A stretch of 64,000 nucleotides of DNA from Saprospira sp. CCB-QB6 (GCF_028464065.1 NZ_CP116808.1:2497501-2561500), one strand, 5' to 3'; positions 52,165 to 60,487 are shown, counted from the first letter of the stretch. The notes: generated from the letters alone by a model not told the origin. Numbers and translations are program-made.

Positions 52165-52178
52165 TGTGATTCTATTTT

Positions 52179-52394
52179 GGGGCCTCCGCAGCAAAGCTGC
52201 GGCGCTACGCTTTGGGGCTCGCAGGTCTGCTCGGCCCTGCGCAGGCTACGCCTGCTAGGTCTGGCCTACGGCCACCCCGCCGCATCGCTAGGCCAGGCGC
52301 TTCGCGCCACTGCTACACATCGGTTACTCCCTTTGGTCGTCGAACTGCGGCCTAAAGGCCTTGTTGTGGCCAGGCGCTTCGCGCCTTCTGGACC
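52179..52394 (+). repeat. GC-rich dispersed element, copy 17 (long form)
   Basis: Starts GGGGCCTCCGC with CAGCAAAGCTG. The central slot is GCAGGCTACGCCTGC and the next hairpin is GGCCTACGGCC. After the normal end GCATCGCTAGGCC it continues with CGCTTCGCG and the GTCGTCGAACTGCGGCC segment shared with copies 8, 11 and 14. Confidence 0.84.
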
Positions 52395-52418
52395 AAATTC
52401 AATTAGACTATAATATAA

Positions 52419-53036
52419 ATGTCAAACTTAGCATTTTCTTATCAAGATACTTTAATAGAAGCGGGCTGCGATGAAGCAGGCCGCGGCTGCTTGGCGGGGC
52501 CAGTTTTTGCCGCCGCCGTGATTTTAGATCCCAAAATGGACCTAAGCGAACTCAATGACTCCAAAAAGCTGAGTGCCAAAAAACGAGAAGAGCTCCGAGA
52601 AATTATCGAAGAGGGCGCACTAGCTTGGGCCGTGGCCCAGTTGAGCCCTGCAGAAATTGATAAACATAATATATTACAAGCTTCTTTTTTGGCTATGCAT
52701 CGGGCCTTGGACCAATTAACCACAACAGCCGAACTCTTATTGATTGATGGCAATCGCTTCCGCCCCTACAAAGAGATTCCACATCATTGCATGATTAAAG
52801 GCGATGGCCGTTTTTTAAGTATTGCGGCAGCAAGCATTTTGGCAAAAACACATCGAGATGAATATATGCTCGAACAGGCCAAAAAATATCCAGAATATGG
52901 CTGGAAAAGCAATAAGGGATACCCCACAAAAGCCCACCGGGCCGCTATTGCTCAATATGGCGCAACGCCCTTACACCGAAAAAGCTTTCGCTTATTGCCC
53001 GAAGCAGAACAGAAAAAACTGTCATTTGAAGATTAA
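52419..53036 (+). CDS. rnhB: Ribonuclease HII
   Basis: 205 residues. It cuts the RNA strand of RNA/DNA hybrids and removes single ribonucleotides. The motif CDEAGRGCLAGPVFAAAVIL holds the catalytic Asp18 and Glu19. Further family segments are DSKKLSAKKREELRE, ILQASFLAMHRAL, LLIDGNRF with the third Asp, and DGRFLSIAAASILAK with AKTHRDEYM (fourth Asp). The length fits. It lies behind GC-rich copy 17 and about 200 bp ahead of the HU gene. Confidence 0.95.
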   Translation: MSNLAFSYQDTLIEAGCDEAGRGCLAGPVFAAAVILDPKMDLSELNDSKKLSAKKREELREIIEEGALAWAVAQLSPAEIDKHNILQASFLAMHRALDQLTTTAELLLIDGNRFRPYKEIPHHCMIKGDGRFLSIAAASILAKTHRDEYMLEQAKKYPEYGWKSNKGYPTKAHRAAIAQYGATPLHRKSFRLLPEAEQKKLSFED

Positions 53037-53234
53037 AAGAGCTATTCTGTCGAATAAAGTAGATTGAATAGCTTTTTAAGCTATTGATTTATAAGGGCTT
53101 ATTTAGCAGCGAATTAAAGGGTTTAGGCTAAAAAGGATAGGCTTTTATTCGCTTTTTATAAAAAAAATGCGACATTTGCCCACACTTTCAGAATATTACA
53201 AATTTCAAGAACCGCTTTAAATAGATAGGAGAGC

Positions 53235-53555
53235 ATGAGAAAAGCTGATTTGGTAGCTCGTATCGCCGAGAAAACAGAAATCCCCAAGGTTGATGTTTTG
53301 GTCACACTTGAAGAATTCTTCAAGCAAGTGAAAGATAGCATCGCAGAAGGCGAGAACGTCTACGTCCGCGGTTTCGGTAGTTTTATTGCTAAGAAACGTG
53401 CCCGCAAAGTGGGTCGTAACATTAAAGCAAACCGTGCCATTGAAATCCCCGCACACTATATCCCCGCTTTCAAGCCTGCAAAAGTATTTGTAGAGAAAGT
53501 TAAAACGACCTTGAAGGTAGAAGAAAAGGAGCAAGAAGAAGCTGTTTCTAAGTAG
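53235..53555 (+). CDS. HU-family DNA-binding protein
   Basis: 106 residues. Residues 1-90 are the HU/IHF fold: RKADLVARIAEKTEIPKVDV, the dimerising helix LEEFFKQVKDSIAEGE, and VYVRGFGSFIAKKRARKVGRN, with the beta-arm reaching RNIKANRAIEIPAHYIPAFKP. The last 16 residues are an acidic/Lys mix (VEEKEQEEAVSK) not found in typical 90-residue HU, which may reduce DNA affinity or bind partners. It is a nucleoid protein that bends DNA. It has its own long spacer (198 bp) and terminator, so it is monocistronic. Confidence 0.92.
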   Translation: MRKADLVARIAEKTEIPKVDVLVTLEEFFKQVKDSIAEGENVYVRGFGSFIAKKRARKVGRNIKANRAIEIPAHYIPAFKPAKVFVEKVKTTLKVEEKEQEEAVSK

Positions 53556-53587
53556 ACTAACTTCTTTAAGCAAGAATTTTTCGAAGA

Positions 53588-53645
53588 TGGACAAAACCTC
53601 TAACTAGCCAGCTTGTTGGCTAAAAGGGTTTTGTCCATTTTTTTT
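53588..53645 (+). terminator. Rho-independent terminator of the HU gene
   Basis: GGACAAAACC (53589-53598) pairs with GGTTTTGTCC (53627-53636) around an inner GCCAGCTTGTTGGC hairpin, then ATTTTTTTT. Confidence 0.85.
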
Positions 53646-53723
53646 AGGGGAAGCTCAGCCGTATCTGATTGGGCCAATTTATAGCCATAGTTAGGCAGAA
53701 TAAAGCCCAAAAAATAAAAAATT

Positions 53724-54617
53724 ATGAATGCAAAAACTTGGCAGTGGGCCGCCGTTACAATTGCCCTCTTGAGTTTTATTGGTTTGCTTGCAACGGGGAG
53801 AACAACCCCCAACAAAAAGAAAGTAGATGGTCAAGATCCTGAAACGGATAGTCTTACCTATACCGATGATGTTTTGATGGCAGGAGCTAGAGCTGCTTTA
53901 GACAGCAGCCAATTGGCCTATATGAATAGCCTAGAACAAGAGCTCAAAAAAGCTCAAGACCCTGAGCAAGAACTCTTGACCCTTAAGCTGATTTCTAGAA
54001 CATGGAATGAGTACAAAAATTTTGGAGCTGGGGGCTTTTATGCCGAAAAAGTAGCCCAACTAGCTCCCGAAGCCGAGGCTTGGAATATTGCAGGGAGTAC
54101 CTATGGCATTGCCTTCAATAAAGAGAAAGCCGATATGAAACTCCGACAGTTTTTGGCCCGCAAATCTATCTCAGCTTTTGAAAAAGCAATTGAAATGGCC
54201 CCCGATTCCGTTAATTACGCCATTAACGAGGCCCTTATGTATATAGACCTAGCTATGGTTGATGCTTCGGTCATGCCCATGACTGGTGCCCAGAAGTTAT
54301 TGGCCTTAGATAAAAAGTTTCCCAACAACCTGAAACTACAAATGCAAATGGGCCGCCTTTCACTCAATCGAACTGGAGATATCAAAAAAGCAATTCCCCG
54401 CTTTGAAAATGTGGTGGCTTTGGCCAAGAACGAAGAAGTTAGTGAAACCCTTCTACTCGAAGCCCATTTCTCTCTAGTTGAATGCTATAAGCGGCAAGAA
54501 AATGCGGAAAAAGTACTCGAACATTATGATGCTTGCATCGAATTGGCAAAAAATCGCCCCGATTTAGCCATAGAACTGAAAAAGGGTAAGCAGAATTATG
54601 AAAATAATAGAAAATAA
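53724..54617 (+). CDS. Membrane-anchored TPR protein
   Basis: 297 residues. An uncleaved N-terminal membrane helix (WQWAAVTIALLSFIGLLA) is followed by a basic/polar linker and, from ~60, helical repeats of TPR spacing: EAEAWNIAGSTYGIAFNKEKAD, ISAFEKAIEMAPDSVNYAINEALMYIDL, PNNLKLQMQMGRLSLNRTGDIKKAIPRFENV, and LLEAHFSLVECYKRQENAEKVLEHYDACI. It faces the periplasm. The same kind of protein stands before the small mS38-like gene and rng in other Bacteroidota. Function unknown. Confidence 0.85.
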   Translation: MNAKTWQWAAVTIALLSFIGLLATGRTTPNKKKVDGQDPETDSLTYTDDVLMAGARAALDSSQLAYMNSLEQELKKAQDPEQELLTLKLISRTWNEYKNFGAGGFYAEKVAQLAPEAEAWNIAGSTYGIAFNKEKADMKLRQFLARKSISAFEKAIEMAPDSVNYAINEALMYIDLAMVDASVMPMTGAQKLLALDKKFPNNLKLQMQMGRLSLNRTGDIKKAIPRFENVVALAKNEEVSETLLLEAHFSLVECYKRQENAEKVLEHYDACIELAKNRPDLAIELKKGKQNYENNRK

Positions 54618-54707
54618 GTAGTAGATTTGCAGCCCAATATGTTGGGGACCACCCAATATGAATTAAGAATTTTAACTTTTATTTAATTTTATAAAAAACT
54701 AACGCCT

Positions 54708-54803
54708 ATGCCATGTGGAAAAAAGCGTAAGAGACATAAGATTGCTACGCACAAAAGAAAGAAGCGCCTTCGTAAAAACCGTCACAAGAAGAAGAAGAAA
54801 TAA
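54708..54803 (+). CDS. 31-residue AURKAIP1/COX24-domain protein (mS38-like ribosomal protein)
   Basis: A very short gene, ATG at 54708 to TAA at 54801-54803. It encodes a basic peptide that starts MPCGKKRKRHKIATHKRKKR and goes on with a second block of Lys, Arg and His to a five-Lys end. It matches the small Bacteroidota family related to mitochondrial AURKAIP1/COX24 (mS38), a small-subunit ribosomal protein. It lies 90 bp after the TPR gene. A terminator about 90 bp later separates it from rng. Easily missed because of its size, but the family match is clear. Confidence 0.82.
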   Translation: MPCGKKRKRHKIATHKRKKRLRKNRHKKKKK

Positions 54804-54890
54804 TTTCTTTTTGTAGATGGATGGGCATGCTTCCTATCTATATAGAATTGTTGGCTAGTCTGCATACAGACTTTGCCTCACCAATATTTA

Positions 54891-54926
54891 GGGTAAGCTG
54901 GCTTTGTTCAACTTACCCTTTTTTTG
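54891..54926 (+). terminator. Rho-independent terminator after the small ribosomal-type gene
   Basis: GGGTAAG (54891-54897) pairs with CTTACCC around a GCTTTGTTC loop, then seven T. It ends the TPR/mS38 transcript. Confidence 0.82.
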
Positions 54927-55217
54927 TTGGCTCCACCGCCTAAGGAGCCGCAAAAATGACCACCCCTACCTGAGTGGTCCTACTGCCCGCCTTAATTAGC
55001 TGTTTGTTTATTTAAGCCTTACTCATAAAAATATCGTTTTTTATGAGCCTTTTATATATCTGGTCAAGCCACAAAAGAGTGACTGGCCTGCATCGAATTT
55101 TGCTCTAAACCCTCATTTAGAGCCTTGCTTTTTATCAAACAGAACGCCTTATGGGCTAAAAGCTTCCTGGCCAAACCTTGGCAAAAAAGAAGGGGAAGTC
55201 AATAAATATATATCATT
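54927..55217 (+). promoter_or_regulatory. Structured leader region of rng
   Basis: About 290 bp with no ORF of coding type but three clear hairpins: GACCAC/GTGGTC (54958-54979), CTCATAAAAA/TTTTTATGAG (55022-55047) and GCTCTAAA/TTTAGAGC (55102-55123). An RNase-E-like enzyme often regulates its own mRNA through such a leader, so autoregulation is a plausible inference. The transcription start is unknown. Confidence 0.55.
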
Positions 55218-56780
55218 TTGGAAAAAGAGTTAATCATCAGCTCGGGGGGCAAAGACACGAGAATTGCCCTACTTGAGGATAAAAAACTGGTGGAGCTCCA
55301 CTATCAAAAAACAGTCAATAGTTTGGCTGTTGGAGACATCTACCTTGGCCGAGTGAGCAAATTGCTGCCTGGCCTCAATGCGGCCTTTGTCAATATTGGC
55401 CAAAAAGGCAAAGATGCCTTTTTACACTATACCGACCTCGGTCCAAAACTTCGCTCGCTAATTAAATATTCTAATGGAGCAATTAGCGGAGGACAAGAAA
55501 GCCATCTACTCGATAATTTTAAGATGGAAGCCGATATCCCCAAAATGCCAAAGGGGAAAATTACTAATGTATTGAAGAAGGGCCAACTCATTATGGTCCA
55601 AGTACTCAAAGAACCTATCTCTACTAAAGGTCCCCGCCTCTGCTGTGAGGTAACTATCGCTAGCCGATATTTGGTCCTTAACCCCTTTAGCGAAACGATT
55701 GCCGTTTCTAAGAAAATCCAATCGGATGATGAACGCAACCGCCTAAAGGTCCTGATCGAAAGCCTACGTCCCAAAAACTTTGGCTTTATTGTACGCACTG
55801 CCGCTGAAGGCCGTAAAGTTGCCGATCTACATGAGGATATCCAACAACTGATGGCCAAATGGGAAGAGATCTATAAGCAGATGCACAATGCTAAAGGTCC
55901 CGTTAAGTGCCTGAGTGAACTGAACAAAACCCAAACGCTCATTCGCGATTTCTGGAATGATGACTATAGTCGTGTTATTGTAGATGATGAAGCCATTTAT
56001 GATGATGTAGTAGAAGAACTAAACAAGGTAACCGATGGCAAAAAGGATTTAGCAAAGCTGTATAACGGCCAACGTCCTTTATTTGACCAATACGGAATTA
56101 CCCGCCAAATTAAAGCTTCCTTTGGCAAAACAGCCACTATGTCAAGCGGAGCCTATATCGTTTTGGAACATACGGAGGCCATGCATGTGGTGGATGTGAA
56201 TAGTGGGCATAAAATGAGCAGCAATGATCAAGAAAAAAATGCCCTGCGCGTTAACCTAGAAGCCGCCGAAGAAGTCGCCCGCCAACTCCGACTCCGAGAT
56301 ATTGGAGGGATTATTATTATCGACTTTATTGATATGCGGCAGGCGCCTCACCGTAATGAGCTCTTTCAGCATATGCGAAATGCGATGAGTAACGATAAGG
56401 CGAAGCATACTATTTTGCCCCTGAGCAAGTTTGGTCTGATGCAAATTACCCGCGAGCGAGTGCGCCCTCAGGTGAATATCCAAACGACGGAAACTTGTCC
56501 TAGTTGCCAAGGAACGGGCAAGGTTCAACCTACTTTGCTCATCACAGACGATATCAAAAGAGATTTGGATTTTGTGATGAAGTCGCAAAAACCGAATAAG
56601 GTGACTTTATTGGTCCACCCTTTTGTTCAAGCCTATATCAAAAAAGGCTGGTTGCACAATCTGCAGATTAAATGGTGGAGAGAATACAAAAAATGGATTA
56701 ATGTGCGGGCCGACAATAACCTGCCCATTACTTCCTATAAGTTGTATAATGAAACGAATGACGAGATTCGTCTAAGCTAA
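55218..56780 (+). CDS. rng: Ribonuclease G/E
   Basis: 520 residues. It starts with TTG at 55218: an in-frame stop lies at 55203-55205, no ATG lies between, and the residues (EKELIISSGGKDTRIALLED) align with the known N-terminus of the family. The S1 domain (~35-130) has SLAVGDIYLGRVSKLLPGLNAAFV. The RNase-E/G catalytic part shows GFIVRTAAEG, SGAYIVLEHTEAMHVVDVNSG, the metal-binding Asp in GGIIIIDFIDM, and the Zn-link CPSCQGTGKV. It processes rRNA and decays mRNA. A bidirectional-looking terminator follows it directly. Confidence 0.94.
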   Translation: MEKELIISSGGKDTRIALLEDKKLVELHYQKTVNSLAVGDIYLGRVSKLLPGLNAAFVNIGQKGKDAFLHYTDLGPKLRSLIKYSNGAISGGQESHLLDNFKMEADIPKMPKGKITNVLKKGQLIMVQVLKEPISTKGPRLCCEVTIASRYLVLNPFSETIAVSKKIQSDDERNRLKVLIESLRPKNFGFIVRTAAEGRKVADLHEDIQQLMAKWEEIYKQMHNAKGPVKCLSELNKTQTLIRDFWNDDYSRVIVDDEAIYDDVVEELNKVTDGKKDLAKLYNGQRPLFDQYGITRQIKASFGKTATMSSGAYIVLEHTEAMHVVDVNSGHKMSSNDQEKNALRVNLEAAEEVARQLRLRDIGGIIIIDFIDMRQAPHRNELFQHMRNAMSNDKAKHTILPLSKFGLMQITRERVRPQVNIQTTETCPSCQGTGKVQPTLLITDDIKRDLDFVMKSQKPNKVTLLVHPFVQAYIKKGWLHNLQIKWWREYKKWINVRADNNLPITSYKLYNETNDEIRLS

Positions 56781-56782
56781 TA

Positions 56783-56816
56783 AAAAAGGCCTCAGCATTT
56801 GCTGAGGCCTTTTTTG
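56783..56816. terminator. Terminator of rng
   Basis: GGCCTCAGC (56788-56796) pairs with GCTGAGGCC (56801-56809), with an A-run left and seven T right. Confidence 0.88.
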
Positions 56817-56864
56817 TTGAGGGCCGAAGCCGCTTGGCTAAAAAGCAAAGCCTGAAGGGGGAGC

Positions 56865-56987
56865 GGCCTAGCGATGTGTAGGGGTGGCCGTAGGCCAGAC
56901 CCAGGCGGCAAAGCCGCCGCAGGGCCGAGCAGGCTTGCGAGCCCCGAAACGTAGCGCCGCAAGGCGAAGCCGCAGCGGAGGCCCCAA
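56865..56987 (-). repeat. GC-rich dispersed element, copy 18
   Basis: Reverse orientation, GGCCTAGCGATG to GGAGGCCCC. The central slot is GGCGGCAAAGCCGCC, the same stem as copy 11. Confidence 0.85.
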
Positions 56988-56995
56988 AATAGCCC

Positions 56996-58156
56996 CTATT
57001 TTTCAGGTATTTCGATCAATAATTCATCAAAGGCCTCTACCATGGCGGGCCAAGCATAACGTTTTTTAGCGGCTTGTAAATAGCTTTTGAATAGATCATT
57101 TTTGTCGTACTCAAAAAACTGCAAAATGGCATCGGCTACGGCCTTGGGGTTTTCGGGGGGGACCACATAACCAGCCTTGCCATGCGGCACGATCTCGGGC
57201 AAACCGCCCACCTCCGTGACCAACATGGGGCGCTCAAAATGATAGGCCAATTGCGAAATTCCGCTTTGGGTTGCGCGGCGATAAGGCTGCACCACCAAAT
57301 CGGCAGCGCTAAAAAATAGGCCTACCTCTTCTTCTGGAATAAAGTCGTTGTACAATTTTAAACGATCGCCCAGTTGCAGGCGCTCGATTTGTTGCCGAAA
57401 GGGGGCCTCATCCTCATAAAACTCCCCCGCCACCAAGGCCTTGATATTGTATTGGGCCAGACGAGGATCGCCCAAGGCCTCTAGCAAAATATCCAGCCCT
57501 TTATACTGCCGAATGAAGCCAAAAAAGAGCAAATACTTACCCTGAGGATCCAATTTCAACTGCGCTCTAGCCTCTTCTTTGGGCAATAAAGGCCCATAAC
57601 TGTCATAGACGGGATGCGGATGAAAATGCGCTGGCCGAGGCGCAGGCAAAAACTCTTTTATGTCTTGGACCACCTTTTTAGATAAGGCCATAAAGCCATC
57701 TAAAGGCCCCACAAAATAGCGATTGAAAAGCGCATCGCCTGGGCGGCTTTCGTGGGGAATGAGGTTGTGGACCAAGCCCAGTAGTTTGGTGTTGGGCGAG
57801 AATTTTTTGACCAGCCGCAAAACTGTCCCAAAACTAGGGCCCATAAAGGGCAGCCAATAAGAGACAATCAGGACATCGGGCTGGCTTTTGGCAATCTTTC
57901 GGCCCACACTCCACCAATTAAAAGGATTGATGGAGTTGAGGCAAACCTCAATATCCAAATCAGGCGCTTTGGCCGTAGAAAACTGGCTTTTGCCCGGAAA
58001 CAAAAAGCTGGGATACTGTAAACTAAAGCTATAAATCTTTACCTCTCGGCCCTCTTCTATAAAGGCCTTGGCGAGTCGCTCATTAAAAGCGGCCAGCCCG
58101 CCCCGAAGGGGGTGGGCTGGCCCAAGAATGGCAATTTTTTCTGCTTGCTTTATCAT
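56996..58156 (-). CDS. Glycosyltransferase family 4 enzyme
   Basis: 386 residues from the ATG at 58156 (MIKQAEKIAILGPAHPLRGG); the in-frame extension upstream overlaps the preceding gene and is unlikely. A GT-B fold is present: an N-terminal Rossmann domain with the glycine-rich GPAHPLRGGLAAFNERL, and a C-terminal nucleotide-sugar domain with LLFFGFIRQYKGLDILLEAL, then FSAADLVVQPYRRATQSGISQLAYHF and the EVGGLPEIVPHGKAGYVVPPEN motif. It retains sugar configuration. The acceptor is unknown, perhaps a surface polysaccharide. It lies 2 bp after the HhH gene, so they are co-transcribed. Confidence 0.92.
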   Translation of the reverse strand: MIKQAEKIAILGPAHPLRGGLAAFNERLAKAFIEEGREVKIYSFSLQYPSFLFPGKSQFSTAKAPDLDIEVCLNSINPFNWWSVGRKIAKSQPDVLIVSYWLPFMGPSFGTVLRLVKKFSPNTKLLGLVHNLIPHESRPGDALFNRYFVGPLDGFMALSKKVVQDIKEFLPAPRPAHFHPHPVYDSYGPLLPKEEARAQLKLDPQGKYLLFFGFIRQYKGLDILLEALGDPRLAQYNIKALVAGEFYEDEAPFRQQIERLQLGDRLKLYNDFIPEEEVGLFFSAADLVVQPYRRATQSGISQLAYHFERPMLVTEVGGLPEIVPHGKAGYVVPPENPKAVADAILQFFEYDKNDLFKSYLQAAKKRYAWPAMVEAFDELLIEIPEK

Positions 58157-58158
58157 GA

Positions 58159-58623
58159 TTAAGATTCGGCGATGAATTTTTTGGCTTGCTCTTGCCAATT
58201 GTAACGCTCTAGGCGATTTTGAAAGCCCGAGATTTTCTCATCGAGCTGGCTAATTTCTTCGGCACTGAGCGCCGCCAATTGCTGAAAACTATGAATGCCC
58301 TCTGCCGCTAGGCTTTCCGACATGACCTGACCAATGCCTTTAATTTGACAAAGGTCATCTTTGGCCGCAGCCTCTTCTTTGGGGGGAGTGGCCGCTTCTG
58401 TTTCTGCAACTTCTTCTTGGGGGGGAGCTTGCTGCTGCTCTGCCAATTGATCCAAACGCTTAGCTAAAACATCAGAAAGCTCATCAATGCGGCTTTCAAG
58501 GGTTTCTAGACGATCTTCAAGATGTCCATAAACACGATGCTCAAACTTTTGGAAAAGGTCCTCCATTTTCTCATAACGCTTCTGGAGATCCTTTCTAATC
58601 ATTTTTTTGGCCTTTTTAAACAT
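58159..58623 (-). CDS. Coiled-coil protein with helix-hairpin-helix domain
   Basis: 154 residues. Residues 1-70 are a long amphipathic coiled coil (KRYEKMEDLFQKFEHRVYGHLEDRL), then an acidic Gln/Pro/Glu linker (70-90). A C-terminal helix-hairpin-helix domain (~92-150) reads DDLCQIKGIGQVMSESLAAEGIHSFQQLA and ISGFQNRLERYNWQEQAKKF. This form of HhH is related to the one often misnamed as L21 or NADH dehydrogenase subunit E tails, and it probably mediates protein or nucleic-acid contacts. Co-transcribed with the glycosyltransferase and perhaps the barrel gene. Confidence 0.8.
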   Translation of the reverse strand: MFKKAKKMIRKDLQKRYEKMEDLFQKFEHRVYGHLEDRLETLESRIDELSDVLAKRLDQLAEQQQAPPQEEVAETEAATPPKEEAAAKDDLCQIKGIGQVMSESLAAEGIHSFQQLAALSAEEISQLDEKISGFQNRLERYNWQEQAKKFIAES

Positions 58624-58644
58624 GGGATTTTTGGTTTTTGAGGC

Positions 58645-59538
58645 CTAAAACTGCAAACCGACAAAAATCTGCAAGCTGAAGTTGCGGTCAAAATCATCTC
58701 GCAAAATGAAGTTGCGGTTATCGTCTAGAGCCTGTTGTTCTATATCATAATTATTATTCGTTATATCTAGGAGACCATAATAGGCTCTAGCCCCTACGCG
58801 CAACCCTTTCGTAAAGTAGTAAGATGCGCCAAAGTTGAGGCCCATATCAAAGTAGCGATAGGCCGGACCATCCTTTTTATCAAAGAAATAATAACCGCCC
58901 AAATCCGCAGGATAAGTAATGCTGCGCTGGTCCAATTGCCCCGTTCTCGTAAAATCACTATTGAGCTCGCCAGCCGCATCCCGCAAATAACTATGATCCA
59001 AATTGATCTCTACAAAGTCATCGCCTAAGCTGCTGCCCTCACTCAAGTCTCCATACTTTAATATACCTAATCCTCTGGAAGAGACCAAAAAAGAAAAGCT
59101 CGGACCAAAATCTAATTGCACTTTATCCTTAATCGGACGCACATAAAACAAGATCGGAACCTCTACATAACCATTGGTAATATTGACCGATTTTACTCTC
59201 GTTTGTCCCTCAAACGTCTCATTGAGCGAGGGAATACTGAGGTAAGCATTATCCGCCTCAAACCGATAACGACTCCCCCGCTGAGAAAATCCCAGCTCCG
59301 CAGCCAAACCAATATAATCATTGATCGGAACCTCCACGGTGGCCGAAATATGCACCTTGGTCGTCCAACTATAACCATCCAGACTTTCCCCCTGGGCATT
59401 CTCTTCCGCAGGCCCCATAATGGTCCCAATATTAGCCCCCGCCTTAAATCCAAAGCGAGCATCAATTTGCGCAAATAAGGCAGTCGAAAAAGCACTGCCC
59501 AAAAAACAGCATAACAGTAAGAAGTTTTTCATGATCAT
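58645..59538 (-). CDS. PorT-like outer membrane beta-barrel protein
   Basis: 297 residues with signal peptide MIMKNFLLLCCFLGSAFSTALFAQ (start at 59538 or the next Met, 59532). It is an eight-strand-type barrel: RFGFKAGANIGTI, PINDYIGLAAELGFSQRGSRY, VKSVNITNGYVEVPILFYVRPIKDKVQLDFGPSFSFL, and a final NFSLQIFVGLQF with the terminal aromatic residue of outer membrane proteins. This is the layout of the PorT family of Bacteroidota, but the role in T9SS is not shown for this paralog. It has 21 bp to the HhH gene, so it likely leads that operon. Confidence 0.85.
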   Translation of the reverse strand: MIMKNFLLLCCFLGSAFSTALFAQIDARFGFKAGANIGTIMGPAEENAQGESLDGYSWTTKVHISATVEVPINDYIGLAAELGFSQRGSRYRFEADNAYLSIPSLNETFEGQTRVKSVNITNGYVEVPILFYVRPIKDKVQLDFGPSFSFLVSSRGLGILKYGDLSEGSSLGDDFVEINLDHSYLRDAAGELNSDFTRTGQLDQRSITYPADLGGYYFFDKKDGPAYRYFDMGLNFGASYYFTKGLRVGARAYYGLLDITNNNYDIEQQALDDNRNFILRDDFDRNFSLQIFVGLQF

Positions 59539-59627
59539 GATTTTAGTTTAGGACCCTAAAGGTACTGCGAACAGATTTAAAATAGAATTTTTTTATAAAA
59601 GGCCTATTGCTTTCCCTTTTTTGATTT

Positions 59628-59769
59628 GGGGCTGCCCCTCGCTTCGCTCAGGTCGGGCCATTCCGCAGCTCGCTATTCGCTCGGCCCTGCGCGGGCTGCG
59701 CCCGCTGGGTCTGCCGCCTTCGGCGGCCCTGCTCCAGCCCCTCAGCCTGCGGGCCTTCGGCCCTCTAGG
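59628..59769 (+). repeat. GC-rich dispersed element, copy 19 (GGGGCTGCCCC type)
   Basis: The central slot is GCGGGCTGCGCCCGC. It ends CCCTCAGCCTGCGGGCC with the CCTTCGGCC hairpin and CTCTAGGATGGATATATGG, the same flank as array C. It leads into array D after ~90 bp. Confidence 0.85.
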
Positions 59770-59859
59770 ATGGATATATGGACCTGCAGCTTGCAACCCA
59801 CAACCAGATGAGGGGCCTATAAGCCCCCATTTTATTATCCCATATTTTATAGCTTAAAC

Positions 59860-60415
59860 GCCACAGTCGTCTGCATTGATACATTTAGCTGTGGCGTTGC
59901 GCCACAGTCGTCTGCATTGATACATTTAGCTGTGGCGTTGCGCCACAGTCGTCTGCATTGATACATTTAGCTGTGGCGTTGCGCCACAGTCGTCTGCATC
60001 CTTACATTTAGCTGTGGCGTTGCGCCACAGTCATCTGCATCCTTACATTTAGCTGTGGCGTTGCGCCACAGTCGTCTGCATCCTTACATTTAGCTGTGGC
60101 GTTGCGCCACAGTCATCTGCATCCTTACATTTAGCTGTGGCGTTGCGCCACAGTCGTCTGCATCGTTACATTTAGCTAGGGGGAATCCCCCAAGGCGTCT
60201 GCATCCTTACATTTAGCTAGGGGGAATCCCCCAAGGCGTCTGCATCGATACATTTAGCTAGGGGGATTCCCCCAAGGCATCTGCATCAATACATTTAACT
60301 AGGGGGATACCCCCAAGGCATCTGCATCCTTACATTTAGCTAGGGGGATTCCCCCAAGGCGTCTGCATCGATACATTTAACTAGGGGGAATCCCCCAAGG
60401 CATCTGCATCCTTAC
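59860..60415. repeat. 41-bp tandem hairpin array D (14 units)
   Basis: The largest array. The TCTGCAT core repeats from 59870 to 60403 at exactly 41-bp steps. The first seven inter-core segments carry CTGTGGCGTTGCGCCACAG and the last six carry GGGGGAATCCCCC or GGGGGATTCCCCC stems, so two hairpin types stand side by side. It ends at TTACAGGACC next to a terminator. Confidence 0.95.
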
Positions 60416-60448
60416 AGGACCGCCCAAATAACTCTTTTGTTAGCCCCC

Positions 60449-60487
60449 AAAAAAGAGGACCAACTGCATTTTGCAGTTGGTCCTCTT
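60449..60487 (-). terminator. Terminator of the FadL-like porin gene
   Basis: Stem AAGAGGACCAACTGCA/TGCAGTTGGTCCTCTT (60453-60487) over a TTT loop; on the minus strand it is followed by TTTT and marks the end of the transcript from 62041. Confidence 0.86.

Noticed and set aside
7683-60415. 41-bp arrays as CRISPR
   Set aside because: The segments between cores are not unique spacers. They recur within and between arrays and are self-complementary, and no cas gene is in the window.
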